Origin: Desulfobacula sp.
Lineage (GTDB): Bacteria > Desulfobacterota > Desulfobacteria > Desulfobacterales > Desulfobacteraceae
Direction of reading: 5' to 3'
Assembly (NCBI GenBank): GCA_021647625.1
Contig: JAKIUJ010000006.1
Location: forward strand, 1-44,753
Length of the DNA: 44,753 nt
How positions within the stretch are numbered: the first letter of the stretch is position 1; each line of letters begins with the position of its first letter. A model generated the notes under the pieces. That model was not told the DNA's origin, did no database searches, and saw only the letters and a program-made list of their open reading frames with translations. Both the position numbers and the translations under genes were made by a program. Of the stretch, positions 34,345 to 43,893 are shown one piece after another.

Positions 34345-34560
34345 GTTTTACCGCCAAACTTATCATTGTTTTCATCTCTGTGCCGAAAGCCGAGTCTAAG
34401 CTGACTGAAAAATCATAGCAGTAACTCCAAGCTTTTTATCCTTACCTTGATAACTATGCGTGAAATCGGTTGATTGAATATATAATTTTCTAAAAAGTTT
34501 CTCAAATTTTCTGATACTTTTACAGCATGCTGGCCTTTTTTATCTCTATTTGAGTGTACG

Positions 34561-34721
34561 ATCCCCATTGCTTTTTTGATAGGTGGGGGAGTGGTTCCTA
34601 TTCTCATTGGATTTTTAGGAGAAAAAGGTCTCTTTTCGCCATGGGGTTTGTCGGTTCGGGCGTATTGATTCTTTCAGGGACTATTATTCCGTTTTTCTTA
34701 AAACTTCAAAAAGATAGTTAA
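34561..34721 (+). pseudogene. C-terminal remnant of an MFS transporter, frameshifted
   Basis: Translating from 34561 gives IPIAFLIGGGVVPILIGFLG, a recognisable MFS membrane segment, then EKGLFS. The frame must shift near 34631-34637 to continue FAMGFVGSGVLILSGTII and PFFLKLQKDS with a stop at 34719-34721. No upstream part of a transporter is present. This is the decayed tail of a gene otherwise lost, possibly through the rearrangements that placed the surrounding repeats. Confidence 0.75.
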
Positions 34722-34906
34722 TCGGGTTAATTTTTACATTTATTTACATGTCCAAGCCTTCCCAAAATAAAAAACATGGTATATACAAGGATTCTAACGG
34801 ATTAAAACTCAGGGGGGTAAACGCATGTGAATCCGGCATGAATTTTATTTTTTAATTTACAGTTATCGTAATACATTTGGTACAAATGTTTTACAGATAT
34901 TTATGC
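34722..34906. other. Intergenic region with a family 6 repeat
   Basis: 34815-34861 begins GGGTAAACGCATGT and resembles 17586-17632. Nothing else is recognised. Confidence 0.55.
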
Positions 34907-35066
34907 TAAGGAACTGGAATTAAATTAAGTACCCATAATTAGCAGAAGTTTTTGTCGTATTCAAGGCGCGAGGAGGAAGCTAAACTAGCTATGTGCCCAA
35001 CGAGAAACGCAGAAGACGGCGAAAAAAGCAATAATTATGGGTACTTAATTTAATGTACGTTCCTAA
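34907..35066 (-). repeat. Family 1 palindromic MITE-like element, copy B (160 bp)
   Basis: The reverse-complement partner of 8981-9140, the same length and with about seven mismatches by eye, mostly in the terminal repeats. The interior of about 100 bases appears identical, implying recent movement or gene conversion. It lies upstream of the RND efflux operon. Confidence 0.88.
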
Positions 35067-35190
35067 ACAAAGGTTTTTGTGGCGTTGACCTTCACAACGC
35101 AAATACCTGGAATTATTAGGTCGGATAAGTTACATGCGTTAGCCTTGTAGAATCAGGTAGCTTTTCGCAGACCTTCGCAAGGAGATAATT

Positions 35191-36501
35191 TTGGATAAAA
35201 TGAAAGCACCATCCACAAGTAAAAAAGTTATAACAATCCTATTCAGATTTTTGAGAGTGTTGATTGTTTTGGGCATTGCAGGTGTGCTTGCATATATGCT
35301 GGTTTCATTTAAAAAAGAACCCGAGAAAAAAGAGATCGTAAAAACGCCTCCAAGCGTAAATGTGATCTCTGCTGAATCGGTTTCCAAGGTGATGACTGTG
35401 AACGCTTATGGCACTGTTAAACCCAGAAAACTTGTAAAGATTGCCGTGGAGGTGCCCGGGAGAATTACCTATCTTAATCCTTCCTTTATTGAGGGCGGTT
35501 ATATCGGCAAAGGAGAAACATTGATCCGGCTTGACCAGCGGTCCTATCGACTGGACCTGCAGGCCGGCGAGGTTCGAATCGATCAGGCCCAAACCGATAT
35601 CGCAAGCTTTGTTCAGGATATTGAAAATCTTAAGAAAGACCTCTTGCTTTCAAAGGCCAATATGGCACTGGCCAAAAAAGAACTGGATCGAATGAAAGCA
35701 TTGACAAAAAATCAATTTGCATCAGAAAACAGCCTGGATAAGGTGGAACAGCAATATTTACAAAGCAGAATTCAATTGCAGAATGTTGAAAATCGATTGT
35801 CCCTGACCAGCACCACTATGGAACAAAAAAAATCAGCTCTTTCCATGGCAAGAGTGGACTTTGAAAAAGCGGACCTGGCACTTGCTAAAACCAAGATTAC
35901 CGCAGCCTTTGATGGATTTGTATTGGATAAATATGCCGAGCAGGGTGAGTATGCCAATCCGGGACAGATTATCGGCTCCATATATCAAAAAGACAGCCTG
36001 GATGTGGATGTTCGAATCCCTTTGGAAAAAATGAAATGGATTGAATCGTTTTTTGGTAATGGCAAGACACCTTTGGCTAAAGTTTTGGTGGCTAATTTTG
36101 AGAGTTTAAAAACCCATGTATGGGATGCAAAAGTGGTGCGGGTAAAGGCCAAAGTGGACGAAAAAACCCGAACTCTTCCCATAACCCTTGAAATTTTAAA
36201 TCCGGATGTGAAGATCAAAGGCATTTTTGATTTAAAACCCGGTACATTTGTAAAGTGTACGATTCTAGGAGAAACAATTGATAATCTTTTTGTGGTGCCG
36301 CGCCACATGCTCAAACCAAAGAGTGTCCTTTATATAGTAAATGACAATCATTTAAAGATGAAAAAAGTAGATATCCTGCGAAAATTTGAAGATGAAATTT
36401 ATGTTCGATCAGGATTGATAACAGGGGACAAAATTATCTCTTCACCTTTGCCCGGTGCCCTTGAGGGCATGGAACTTATCATAAAAGAAAACGGGAATTA
36501 A
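35191..36501 (+). CDS. RND efflux periplasmic adaptor (membrane fusion) protein
   Basis: A 436-residue HlyD/AcrA-type adaptor. One N-terminal membrane anchor (residues 15-45) is followed by the lipoyl/barrel start VNVISAESVSKVMTVNAYGT, the biotinyl-like motif GRITYLNPSFIEGGYIGKGE and a coiled coil around residues 130-230. Next comes ITAAFDGFVLDKYAEQGEYA and a membrane-proximal beta domain. The start is TTG at 35191, six bases after AAGGAG; the first ATG at 35200 would be 15 bases away and is less likely. The RND pump gene starts three bases downstream. Confidence 0.93.
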   Translation: MDKMKAPSTSKKVITILFRFLRVLIVLGIAGVLAYMLVSFKKEPEKKEIVKTPPSVNVISAESVSKVMTVNAYGTVKPRKLVKIAVEVPGRITYLNPSFIEGGYIGKGETLIRLDQRSYRLDLQAGEVRIDQAQTDIASFVQDIENLKKDLLLSKANMALAKKELDRMKALTKNQFASENSLDKVEQQYLQSRIQLQNVENRLSLTSTTMEQKKSALSMARVDFEKADLALAKTKITAAFDGFVLDKYAEQGEYANPGQIIGSIYQKDSLDVDVRIPLEKMKWIESFFGNGKTPLAKVLVANFESLKTHVWDAKVVRVKAKVDEKTRTLPITLEILNPDVKIKGIFDLKPGTFVKCTILGETIDNLFVVPRHMLKPKSVLYIVNDNHLKMKKVDILRKFEDEIYVRSGLITGDKIISSPLPGALEGMELIIKENGN

Positions 36502-36504
36502 ATC

Positions 36505-39500
36505 ATGAAAGCATTTGGCAGGTGGTCAGTTGAGCATCGGGTCTCGGTAAATTTGATAATGATTTTTCTTTTTATCGCCGGTGGATTTACCGTTTACAAT
36601 ATGAAACGGGAGATGTTTCCGCAATTTTCTTTGGATATGATCGATATTGGCGTCAGCTACCCAGGTGCCTCGCCCGAAGAGGTGGAAGAAGGGATCTGTA
36701 TAAAGATTGAAGAGCAGCTCAAAAGCCTTGAAGGTATCAAGACGATGTATTCATCTGCATTTGAAGGCTATGGCGGCGTCAACCTGGAACTTAAGGCGGG
36801 TACCGACATTAAAGACAAGCTTGATGAGATAAAAGCCGAAATTGATTTGATCGATTCTTTTCCTGAAGAGGCGGAAGATCCGGTTATCATAGAAATTAAA
36901 AATAATGATCCGGCCATCTATCTTGCCATCTATGGTGATGTGGATGAGGGGCTGCTTAGAAAAACAGCAGAACAGATCAGGGATGATCTGGTGGAATCAG
37001 AGTATATTACCCTTGCCAGCCTCATTGGTGTCAGGGAATATGAAATTTCAATTGAGGTGTCTGAAGAAAGTTTAAGGCAGTTTAATCTGTCTTTTGACCA
37101 GGTGGCGGCAGCTGTGAAATCAGGAAGCCTTGATCTTCCCGGCGGTAAGATTAAGACCAAAGGTGGTGAATTTTTAGTCCGGGCAAAGGGCAAGCTTTAT
37201 AATGGGGATGAATTTGAACGGATTCCCGTTTTAACACAAGAAGACGGCACCGTCATTCGTCTAAGTGATGTTGCAACGGTTAATGACGGGTTTGAAGATA
37301 CACAAAGAAAAGCACGGTTTAATGGTAAACCTGCGGCGCTTGTTGTGGTGAAAAGAACAGACAGCCAGGATACCATCTCCATTACAAAGACGGTAAAAGC
37401 GTATATTGAAGCAAATAAAGACCTGATGCCCAAAGGGATCACTTTGGGATACTGGTTTGATATGGCGGAAATGGTCCAGGGGCGGATTGATCTGTTATTC
37501 TGGAACGGGTTGCAGGGTATCCTTCTTGTATTTCTGGTTCTGGCCATGTTTTTAAACCTTGGGCTTGCCTTCTGGGTGGCTTTGGGAATTCCCATTTCAT
37601 TTATGGGAGCCTTTTTAATTCTGGATTATTTCGGGGCTTCCTTAAATATGCTGTCCATGTTTGGATTTATCATGACCCTGGGTATTCTAGTGGATGATGC
37701 CATTATTGTCGGGGAAAATGTATATACCCATTATACAATGGGAAAGACAGCCAAACAGGCAGTGATAGACGGTGTGGCCCAGATTGGCGGGCCTGTTGTG
37801 ATGGCTGTAACCACAACAATCGTTGCCTTTGCACCGTTAATGTATATTACCGGAATTATGGGCAAGTTTATTGCGATAATGCCCCAGGCGGTGATCTGTA
37901 TTCTAATATTTTCTCTGGTGGAAGCCTTTATTATTTTACCGGCGCATCTGGAGCATGCATTGACGCCTCCCAAAAAGAGTCAAACTATGATTTACAGGGT
38001 TTGCTTTTTCTGGCTGGAATGGTTGAAAAAAGATATTTTTGCAGTTCACGGCTGGATTCGGGACCGGGTTGAAAGAGGGATGAATGCATTTATTCTGCAT
38101 GTATATACACCGGTTTTAAAGTATTGTGTAAAAAATAGATATTTTACGCTGGCCTTAGGAGTCGCATTTCTCATTGTCAGTATCGGCCTTTTAGCCGGCG
38201 GGCATGTTCCTTATCTATTGTTTGGAAAAACAGACAGTAATTGGATGATTTGTGAGGTGGTTTATCCTTTGGGAACACCTTTTAAAGCCACGGAAAAAAC
38301 TATTAAGCAAATTGAACAGGGTGCGTTTGAGCTTAATGAGTATTTCCGTGACCGGGTGAAGGGTAAAAAAGATTTAATCGTTAATAACTTTTCCCAGGTT
38401 GGAATCATCCCAAGGCGCGACTGGAAACCGGGTGTTTACGGAGGCCATTGCGGTGAGGCCTGGATAGAAATTGTTCCGGCCGACATGCGTCCGGACATTG
38501 CAGCCCCTGAAGTGACGGCCAAGTGGCGGGAACTCACAGGGGATATTCTTGGTGCCGAACAACTTACCTTCAGCATCATCCAGGGAGGACCCGGCGGGAA
38601 CCCCATAGAGATACGATTGGTGGGGAGCGATCTTGACCAACTCCAGCGTGCGGCGGATGAATTAAAAGATGAGATTGCCAAATATCCGGGCACCATTGAT
38701 ATCACAGATAATTTCAGACCCGGAAAAATGGAAATCCAGATTAAAATCAGAGAAGGAGCCCGGTCTTTAGGGGTAACCATGGCGGATATTGCCACCCAGA
38801 TTCGACAAGCCTATTATGGAGACGAGGTCTTAAAGATACAGCGGGGCAAAAATGATATCAAGGTGATGGTCCGGTATTCGAAAAAGGAGCGGGAAACCGA
38901 GTCCAGTATTGATGATTTGAGAATTCGCACACGGGATGGCCGTCAGATTCCCTTAAACCAGGTGGCGATAGTGACAGTCAAACGCGGGTATTCATCCATC
39001 CAGCGGGTGGATCGTAAAAGAATTATTACTGTTATTTCTGATATCAATGAAGATATTGCAAACTCACAAAAGATTGTTGAAAATTTAAAAACAAATTATT
39101 TGGATACCCTTGTACAAAGGTTTCCGGGTGTTGGTTATGACTTGGAAGGCCAGGCAAAAAGAACAAAAGAGATGATGGAAAGCCTTTTAGTCGGGTTTGC
39201 AGTTGCAGCCATGATTATGTTTTTACTTTTAGCCAGCCAGTTCCGGTCTTACAGCCAGCCGCTTATCATCATGACAGCCATTCCTTTCGGGCTGGTCGGA
39301 GCTGTTGTCGGCCATTATGTTATGGGGATTGCACTGACCATGTTCAGTATTTTCGGTGTTGTTGCCTTATCCGGGATCGTGGTGAATGATTCATTGATTC
39401 TGATTGACTTTATAAATTCAAAAGCCAGATACGGTGTAGGGGTGTATGATGCTATTCTTGATGCCGGACAAAGCCGGTTTCGACCGGTATTATTAACCTC

Positions 39501-39747
39501 TGTTACAACGGTTGCAGGGCTGTTCCCTCTGCTTTTGGAAACCAGTTTCCAGGCGCAGTTTTTAATCCCCATGGCTGTCAGTATAAGCTTTGGTCTTGTT
39601 GCATCAACGGTGTTAACCCTTGTTTTTGTGCCGGCTCTCTATTATGTTGTTGATGAACTCAGCAGTATTTTTATTGCACCGGTAGATGATGAATTACAGC
39701 ATGCTGAAATACAAACAGCAGACCCACAACCCAAAGAGATGACTTGA
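36505..39747 (+). CDS. RND efflux transporter (AcrB/MMPL superfamily, HAE1-like)
   Basis: A 1080-residue inner-membrane pump with 12 expected helices and two large periplasmic loops. The first loop begins MKREMFPQFSLDMIDIGVSY, with PGASPEEVEEGICIKIEEQL. TM4 carries the proton-relay Asp pair in MTLGILVDDAIIVGENVYTH. The second half shows LLLASQFRSYSQPLIIMTAI and FGVVALSGIVVNDSLILIDF. The substrate is unknown. It forms a two-gene operon with the adaptor; no TolC-type outer-membrane gene is nearby. Confidence 0.95.
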   Translation: MKAFGRWSVEHRVSVNLIMIFLFIAGGFTVYNMKREMFPQFSLDMIDIGVSYPGASPEEVEEGICIKIEEQLKSLEGIKTMYSSAFEGYGGVNLELKAGTDIKDKLDEIKAEIDLIDSFPEEAEDPVIIEIKNNDPAIYLAIYGDVDEGLLRKTAEQIRDDLVESEYITLASLIGVREYEISIEVSEESLRQFNLSFDQVAAAVKSGSLDLPGGKIKTKGGEFLVRAKGKLYNGDEFERIPVLTQEDGTVIRLSDVATVNDGFEDTQRKARFNGKPAALVVVKRTDSQDTISITKTVKAYIEANKDLMPKGITLGYWFDMAEMVQGRIDLLFWNGLQGILLVFLVLAMFLNLGLAFWVALGIPISFMGAFLILDYFGASLNMLSMFGFIMTLGILVDDAIIVGENVYTHYTMGKTAKQAVIDGVAQIGGPVVMAVTTTIVAFAPLMYITGIMGKFIAIMPQAVICILIFSLVEAFIILPAHLEHALTPPKKSQTMIYRVCFFWLEWLKKDIFAVHGWIRDRVERGMNAFILHVYTPVLKYCVKNRYFTLALGVAFLIVSIGLLAGGHVPYLLFGKTDSNWMICEVVYPLGTPFKATEKTIKQIEQGAFELNEYFRDRVKGKKDLIVNNFSQVGIIPRRDWKPGVYGGHCGEAWIEIVPADMRPDIAAPEVTAKWRELTGDILGAEQLTFSIIQGGPGGNPIEIRLVGSDLDQLQRAADELKDEIAKYPGTIDITDNFRPGKMEIQIKIREGARSLGVTMADIATQIRQAYYGDEVLKIQRGKNDIKVMVRYSKKERETESSIDDLRIRTRDGRQIPLNQVAIVTVKRGYSSIQRVDRKRIITVISDINEDIANSQKIVENLKTNYLDTLVQRFPGVGYDLEGQAKRTKEMMESLLVGFAVAAMIMFLLLASQFRSYSQPLIIMTAIPFGLVGAVVGHYVMGIALTMFSIFGVVALSGIVVNDSLILIDFINSKARYGVGVYDAILDAGQSRFRPVLLTSVTTVAGLFPLLLETSFQAQFLIPMAVSISFGLVASTVLTLVFVPALYYVVDELSSIFIAPVDDELQHAEIQTADPQPKEMT

Positions 39748-39756
39748 GATTTACAT

Positions 39757-40641
39757 ATGACTTCTATATTTAACAAAGAGTTCTGGCTTAGCGAATGGCA
39801 AAAAGACAAGAGCTCTGATACCTACAGTGTGCATAAAGGATACTCCAGCGCAGAATATTGGGACAAGGCTGCCGGCAGCTATAATCAGGATGAAAATGAA
39901 GTAAAAAGCCGCAGACAGGATAAAACCCTTGGCCTGCTTGAAAGAAATAATCTTTTATTTGAGGGAATGGAGGTCCTGGATATTGGCTGTGGAACGGGAA
40001 TGCTTTCAATTGCCCTGGCCCATAGGGGGGCCAATGTAACTGCCATTGATTTTTCAAAGGGGATGCTTGATCAGTTCAGGCATCTTTTATCCATGGATGA
40101 GAATGAAGCGGCCCGGGACAAAATCTCCATTCATCAGGGAGACTGGCATACACTGGATATCGAACAAAAAAACTGGAAAGACCGGTTTGATCTTGTCATC
40201 GCTTTTATGTCCCCGGGGGTTGCCACACCGGACTCTTTTTTTAAGATGATAAATTGTTCAAAAAATGGCTGCGCCATCCGTGGGTGGGCAGCAAAACAAA
40301 CCCATCCGATTCTTGCAGCGCTCTGGGAAAAAATTATGGACACACAGTTAGAAGATAAGCCCCAGTCCATTCTATTTAAGATAAATCTTTTATTTTCTCT
40401 GGGGGTTTTCCCTGAAATTAGTTTTGATACGGTTGAATGGAACCAGGATACAATGGTTCAAGAGGAGCTTGATCGGCAACGGGCTTTTTTTAAAAAGGTG
40501 AGCGATAAGCCGGGCAAAGACCTTGAACGGATCATCAGATCCTACCTGGAAAGTATCTGCGATGGAGGGCGTATCATAAGAAAACATAAAGGCCTTACAG
40601 CTACTGCCGTTTGGAAAAAGAGATCCGGATCAGGAATGTAA
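39757..40641 (+). CDS. Class I SAM-dependent methyltransferase
   Basis: A 294-residue protein with the SAM-binding motif I VLDIGCGTGMLSIALAHRGA near residues 74-93, then VTAIDFSKGMLDQFR and a motif-IV-like FDLVIAFMSPG. The first 60 residues (EYWDKAAGSYNQ) form a typical N-terminal helix region. The substrate is unknown. It starts nine bases after the RND pump stop, so it is probably co-transcribed. A solo family 1 repeat end begins two bases after its stop codon. Confidence 0.85.
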   Translation: MTSIFNKEFWLSEWQKDKSSDTYSVHKGYSSAEYWDKAAGSYNQDENEVKSRRQDKTLGLLERNNLLFEGMEVLDIGCGTGMLSIALAHRGANVTAIDFSKGMLDQFRHLLSMDENEAARDKISIHQGDWHTLDIEQKNWKDRFDLVIAFMSPGVATPDSFFKMINCSKNGCAIRGWAAKQTHPILAALWEKIMDTQLEDKPQSILFKINLLFSLGVFPEISFDTVEWNQDTMVQEELDRQRAFFKKVSDKPGKDLERIIRSYLESICDGGRIIRKHKGLTATAVWKKRSGSGM

Positions 40642-40642
40642 A

Positions 40643-40677
40643 TAATTATGGGTAATTTATTTAATTTCCGTTCCTAA
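40643..40677. repeat. Solo end of family 1 element
   Basis: TAATTATGGG at 40643-40652 followed by CCGTTCCTAA at 40668-40677 matches one terminal repeat of the 160-bp elements, without interior or second end. It abuts the methyltransferase stop. Confidence 0.75.
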
Positions 40678-40801
40678 GACTGCGTTTGGTAGAAAACAAC
40701 TAAGTATCGGCTACAAAATTAGTTGATCTTTTATTTTCATAATACCCAGTCTTTTAAGGGGCTTTGGAAACAATTTAGATCAAGTTATTTTGTAACGATT
40801 C

Positions 40802-41206
40802 CTAAAAGAGATCATGGTCTAAAATCAATGAAGAAAGTGAAACTACACCCACAATATTACCATTTTCTTCAACAGGGGCACGGCGGATTCCAGCACGGTA
40901 TATTAGTCGTGCTACATAACGAATATCCATATCTGACGGAACAGTGATGATGGGTTTTGTCATGATTTCATAGACATGGACATCTTCGGGTGATCGACCG
41001 GATATGATTACTCCCTTTATTAAGTCATGAACAACCATAATCCCCCAGGCATCATCTGCATGCCTTTTTTTAACAATCAGACAGAATATTTTTTCCGATT
41101 TCATCTTAGCCGCAGCCTCTTTTGCTGTGGCCATACCATCGATGAATACAATTGTCTTTTGCATTACATCTTTTGCACGAATAATTAATTTTTTATCATT
41201 TTCCAT
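40802..41206 (-). CDS. CBS-domain pair protein
   Basis: A 134-residue protein made of two CBS motifs. The first (RAKDVMQKTIVFIDGMATAK) runs to DDAWGIMVVHDLIKGVIISG; the second (VYEIMTKPIITVPSDMDIRY) runs to PVEENGNIVGVVSLSSLI. Such pairs bind adenosine nucleotides and regulate enzymes or transporters. It follows a PII-like gene and two DUF1538 membrane genes, so it may help gate that transport system (inference). Confidence 0.88.
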   Translation of the reverse strand: MENDKKLIIRAKDVMQKTIVFIDGMATAKEAAAKMKSEKIFCLIVKKRHADDAWGIMVVHDLIKGVIISGRSPEDVHVYEIMTKPIITVPSDMDIRYVARLIYRAGIRRAPVEENGNIVGVVSLSSLILDHDLF

Positions 41207-41235
41207 AAGTTCCTCTTAAAATAAAAATTTAATAA

Positions 41236-41583
41236 TTAAAAATAACTTTTACGAACATCTTCTTTAAATTTTTCCATCTGACTATCCAGACCTACAACGT
41301 TTTCAACCGGAACGACGAAGGCAATACCGGTTCCCGGTTTATGAAATTTCCCTGCTGTTTTTATGGCATCTAATATTTTTGGAACAAGGTGCTCTTCAAC
41401 AAGCAGCAGGACAATATCTGTTTGTGCTTCCAGAGTGAGGCCAAAAAAGGTTTTTGCTTCATGGATACCCGTTCCTCTGGCAGGTATGATTGTGGCCCCG
41501 GTAGCCCCTGCTTTTTTTGCCGCTTCAACAATACGGTCAGTGATATCCGCTTTTACGGAAGCTAAGATAAGTTTAAAGCGCAT
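41236..41583 (-). CDS. PII-like nitrogen-regulator-family protein
   Basis: A 115-residue GlnB-fold protein: RFKLILASVKADITDRIVEA at the start, GATGATIIPARGTGIHEAKT in place of the usual T-loop region, LLLVEEHLVPKILDAIKTAG and KPGTGIAFVVPVENVVGL. The T-loop lacks the uridylylated Tyr of classical PII, so regulation is probably by small-molecule binding. It overlaps the DUF1538 gene by 11 bases, suggesting it binds or regulates that membrane protein. Confidence 0.87.
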   Translation of the reverse strand: MRFKLILASVKADITDRIVEAAKKAGATGATIIPARGTGIHEAKTFFGLTLEAQTDIVLLLVEEHLVPKILDAIKTAGKFHKPGTGIAFVVPVENVVGLDSQMEKFKEDVRKSYF

Positions 41584-42367
41584 TTTTTTTCTCCATAGAT
41601 TTTATTTTACGTTGAGTTGACCATTGCATTAACTGAGCATATCCCATAACGGCTATGATTGGAAACAAACTGGCAAAGGCAATAAGACCAAATCCGTCAA
41701 GGGCCGGATTTCTCCCGGGCACGGTGGCGGACAGCCCAAGTCCAAGTGCTGTCACCAAAGGCACAGTAACTGTTGATGTCGTGACACCGCCTGAATCATA
41801 TGCCAGGGCTATAATATTTTTCGGGGCAAATACGGTCTGCACAATAACAATCATATATCCCACAATAATATATAGGTAAAGTGGGGTGCCCGTGACAATT
41901 CGAAACGTTCCAAGGCTTATTCCAAAAGCAACACCTATGGCAACCGTAATCCGCAAACCCCATTGTTTGATTGTTCCGGCAGAGACTTCACTGGCCTTAA
42001 ATGCTACAGCAATGAGAGATGGCTCGGCAATAGTGGTGGCAAAACCGATCATGGCAGCAAAAAGATATACCCAGCCATATGCCTTCCAATCCGCCTGGGT
42101 AATGATTTCTCCTGTACCATATATAAAGGCGGGATCAGACAATTGGCTCGCCATAATATTCCCCAATGGGAAAAGGGCTTTATCAAGCCCTGCTAAAAAC
42201 AGAGCAAGGCCAATGATAACATATACACCACCGATGATGAGACCACGCAGATGGGGAATTGACTGACGTAGAACCAGAAGCTGAAAACCAATTATAAGAA
42301 CAATGATCGGCAGTACATCTCGACAGGTGGCGAGCAATATTTTACCGAACTCATATATAAATTCCAC
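41573..42367 (-). CDS. DUF1538 membrane protein, second copy
   Basis: A 264-residue integral membrane protein of the DUF1538 family. It has about seven hydrophobic segments with conserved intramembrane motifs: GFATTIAEPSLIAVAF near residue 107, AYDSGGVTTSTVTVPLVTAL near 188, and DGFGLIAFASLFPIIAVMGY. These conserved polar patches look transporter- or channel-like, but I know of no established substrate. It shares the same motifs with its neighbour at 42387 and may form a heteromer with it. Confidence 0.87.
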   Translation of the reverse strand: MEFIYEFGKILLATCRDVLPIIVLIIGFQLLVLRQSIPHLRGLIIGGVYVIIGLALFLAGLDKALFPLGNIMASQLSDPAFIYGTGEIITQADWKAYGWVYLFAAMIGFATTIAEPSLIAVAFKASEVSAGTIKQWGLRITVAIGVAFGISLGTFRIVTGTPLYLYIIVGYMIVIVQTVFAPKNIIALAYDSGGVTTSTVTVPLVTALGLGLSATVPGRNPALDGFGLIAFASLFPIIAVMGYAQLMQWSTQRKIKSMEKKNAL

Positions 42368-42386
42368 CGTACCCCTCTCTTTTTCA

Positions 42387-43130
42387 TTAAAATATTATAA
42401 GTCCATACCCCATGACAAAAATTATGGGAAGAAGAGAGGCAAAAGCAATTAAGCCAAACCCATCCACTAACGGACTTCGGCCCCTGATGGAGGAGGCAAG
42501 ACCTACGCCAAGAGCTGCAACCAGGGGGACTGTGATGGTGGATGTGGTAACACCTCCGGCATCATAGGCGATTCCGATAATTTCTTTTGGAGCAATGATG
42601 GTCATCAGCATGACAACAACATAGCCACTGATGATCAGATAATGAATAGGCCAGCCCCTGAGTATTCGCAAAACGCCGATAAGGATGGCAAGTCCCACGG
42701 AAAATGCAACCGAGATGCGAAGTCCAAAGGCATAATTGTTTAAAGATTCCCGGTTTGTGGCTATAAGACCTCCCTGACCGGCTATTTCTGCTGCTTCCCA
42801 GGCCACCGCAATAAGAGCAGGTTCTGCTATTGTTGTGGAAAATCCCAGAGCAAAGGCAAAACAAAGTAACCAGAATAGACTTCCTTTTCTGGCTAAGGCA
42901 TGTGCCATTGCTTCTCCGATCGGAAACAGCCCCATTTCAAGACCCTGAACAAATAAGGTTAGACCGGTGACCACCAGAAGCCCACCAAAAAGAACTTCAC
43001 CCATTTGTGGTAATGGCTGCTTTAAGACAATAATTTGAAAAAAAGCAATGACCAGAATAATGGGCAGCAAATCTGTGAAAGAATTTTTAATTTTTATAAG
43101 GATGGACTTTATGATCATTTTTTTTCTCAC
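42387..43130 (-). CDS. DUF1538 membrane protein, first copy
   Basis: A 247-residue relative of the gene at 41573, with GFSTTIAEPALIAVAWEAAE, AYDAGGVTTSTITVPLVAAL and DGFGLIAFASLLPIIFVMGY at matching positions. About seven membrane segments are expected. The start is GTG at 43130 or the ATG at 43118; neither has a clear ribosome binding site. It is first of a four-gene run, DUF1538-DUF1538-PII-like-CBS. Confidence 0.86.
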   Translation of the reverse strand: MRKKMIIKSILIKIKNSFTDLLPIILVIAFFQIIVLKQPLPQMGEVLFGGLLVVTGLTLFVQGLEMGLFPIGEAMAHALARKGSLFWLLCFAFALGFSTTIAEPALIAVAWEAAEIAGQGGLIATNRESLNNYAFGLRISVAFSVGLAILIGVLRILRGWPIHYLIISGYVVVMLMTIIAPKEIIGIAYDAGGVTTSTITVPLVAALGVGLASSIRGRSPLVDGFGLIAFASLLPIIFVMGYGLIIF

Positions 43131-43357
43131 ATTTTGTGGTCATGAATCAGACTTGATGGATCTGCACAAAGACAAGTTTGATCCGGTAATGAAAAAAGAA
43201 GACCTACAGTGCTTTCCATATGACTTAGTACATTTTTTACCTTATATTATAAAGCACCGGCATGAAGTCAATTAAAATTGATTATAAGCACTATACAGTC
43301 AAGGGGAATCCAGCGATAATGGTATAAAGGAACACCGGAAAGCGTATTGAAAACGGT

Positions 43358-43783
43358 TTAATCGGTTTCAATACCGCAATTTGGACACAAATCAATTTTT
43401 TTGACGAAATTTTTAAACTTATCAAAGGTCTTCTGATCCATGGCATGTTCCATCCGGCAGGCTGTTTGATCCGCAATCTCCTCATTTACATTGAGAACCC
43501 GGAAAAAAAAATCTTTAAGGAAAATATGTCGCCGTTCTATCTGGGTGGCTATTTTTTTGCCTTCTGGTGTCAGTGTGACATATCCGTATGGTTCGTAGTT
43601 TATCAGATTGTGCCGGGCCAGTTTTTTCAACATTCCGGTAACAGAACCGCGTTTGATATCCATTTTTTCAGCAATATCTTTGGATCGGGCAACTGTTTTT
43701 GTTTTCTGCAGTTCCAGTATGGTTTCAAGATAATCCTCAAGACTTTCGGAAAGCAATTCTTTTTTAATCATTTTTTTCTCCAC
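43358..43783 (-). CDS. DtxR/MntR-family metal-dependent transcription regulator
   Basis: A 141-residue repressor-like protein. The start LSESLEDYLETILELQ and the winged helix VARSKDIAEKMDIKRGSVTG, with LTPEGKKIATQIERRH, are diagnostic of the DtxR/MntR family. The metal-binding dimerisation domain includes ACRMEHAMDQKTFDKF. A C-terminal CPNC pair (LCPNCGIETD) is an addition seen in some anaerobe members. It is divergent from feoAB across 163 bases and probably controls iron uptake. Confidence 0.92.
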   Translation of the reverse strand: MEKKMIKKELLSESLEDYLETILELQKTKTVARSKDIAEKMDIKRGSVTGMLKKLARHNLINYEPYGYVTLTPEGKKIATQIERRHIFLKDFFFRVLNVNEEIADQTACRMEHAMDQKTFDKFKNFVKKIDLCPNCGIETD

Positions 43784-43864
43784 AGATTGATTTGGATATA
43801 ATGTTTAACCTTAATTATTTAGTAAGTCAAATGCTTATTTTTTAACCATAGCATAAGTTTTGTA

Positions 43865-43893
43865 TTGACTTTGGAAAAAGTTAGGTGTAAAAA
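43865..43893 (+). promoter_or_regulatory. Candidate feoAB promoter with overlapping dyad
   Basis: TTGACT (43865-43870), 17 bases, then TAAAAA (43888-43893), about 50 bases upstream of feoA. A short inverted pair, AAAAGTT and AACTTTT, spans the -10 and could be a regulator site, possibly for the divergent DtxR-type protein. Pattern-based only. Confidence 0.4.

Noticed and set aside
34663-34672. In-frame TGA in the MFS remnant as a third selenocysteine codon
   Set aside because: Family-like sequence continues in another frame before this TGA is reached, so a frameshift explains it and the TGA is incidental.
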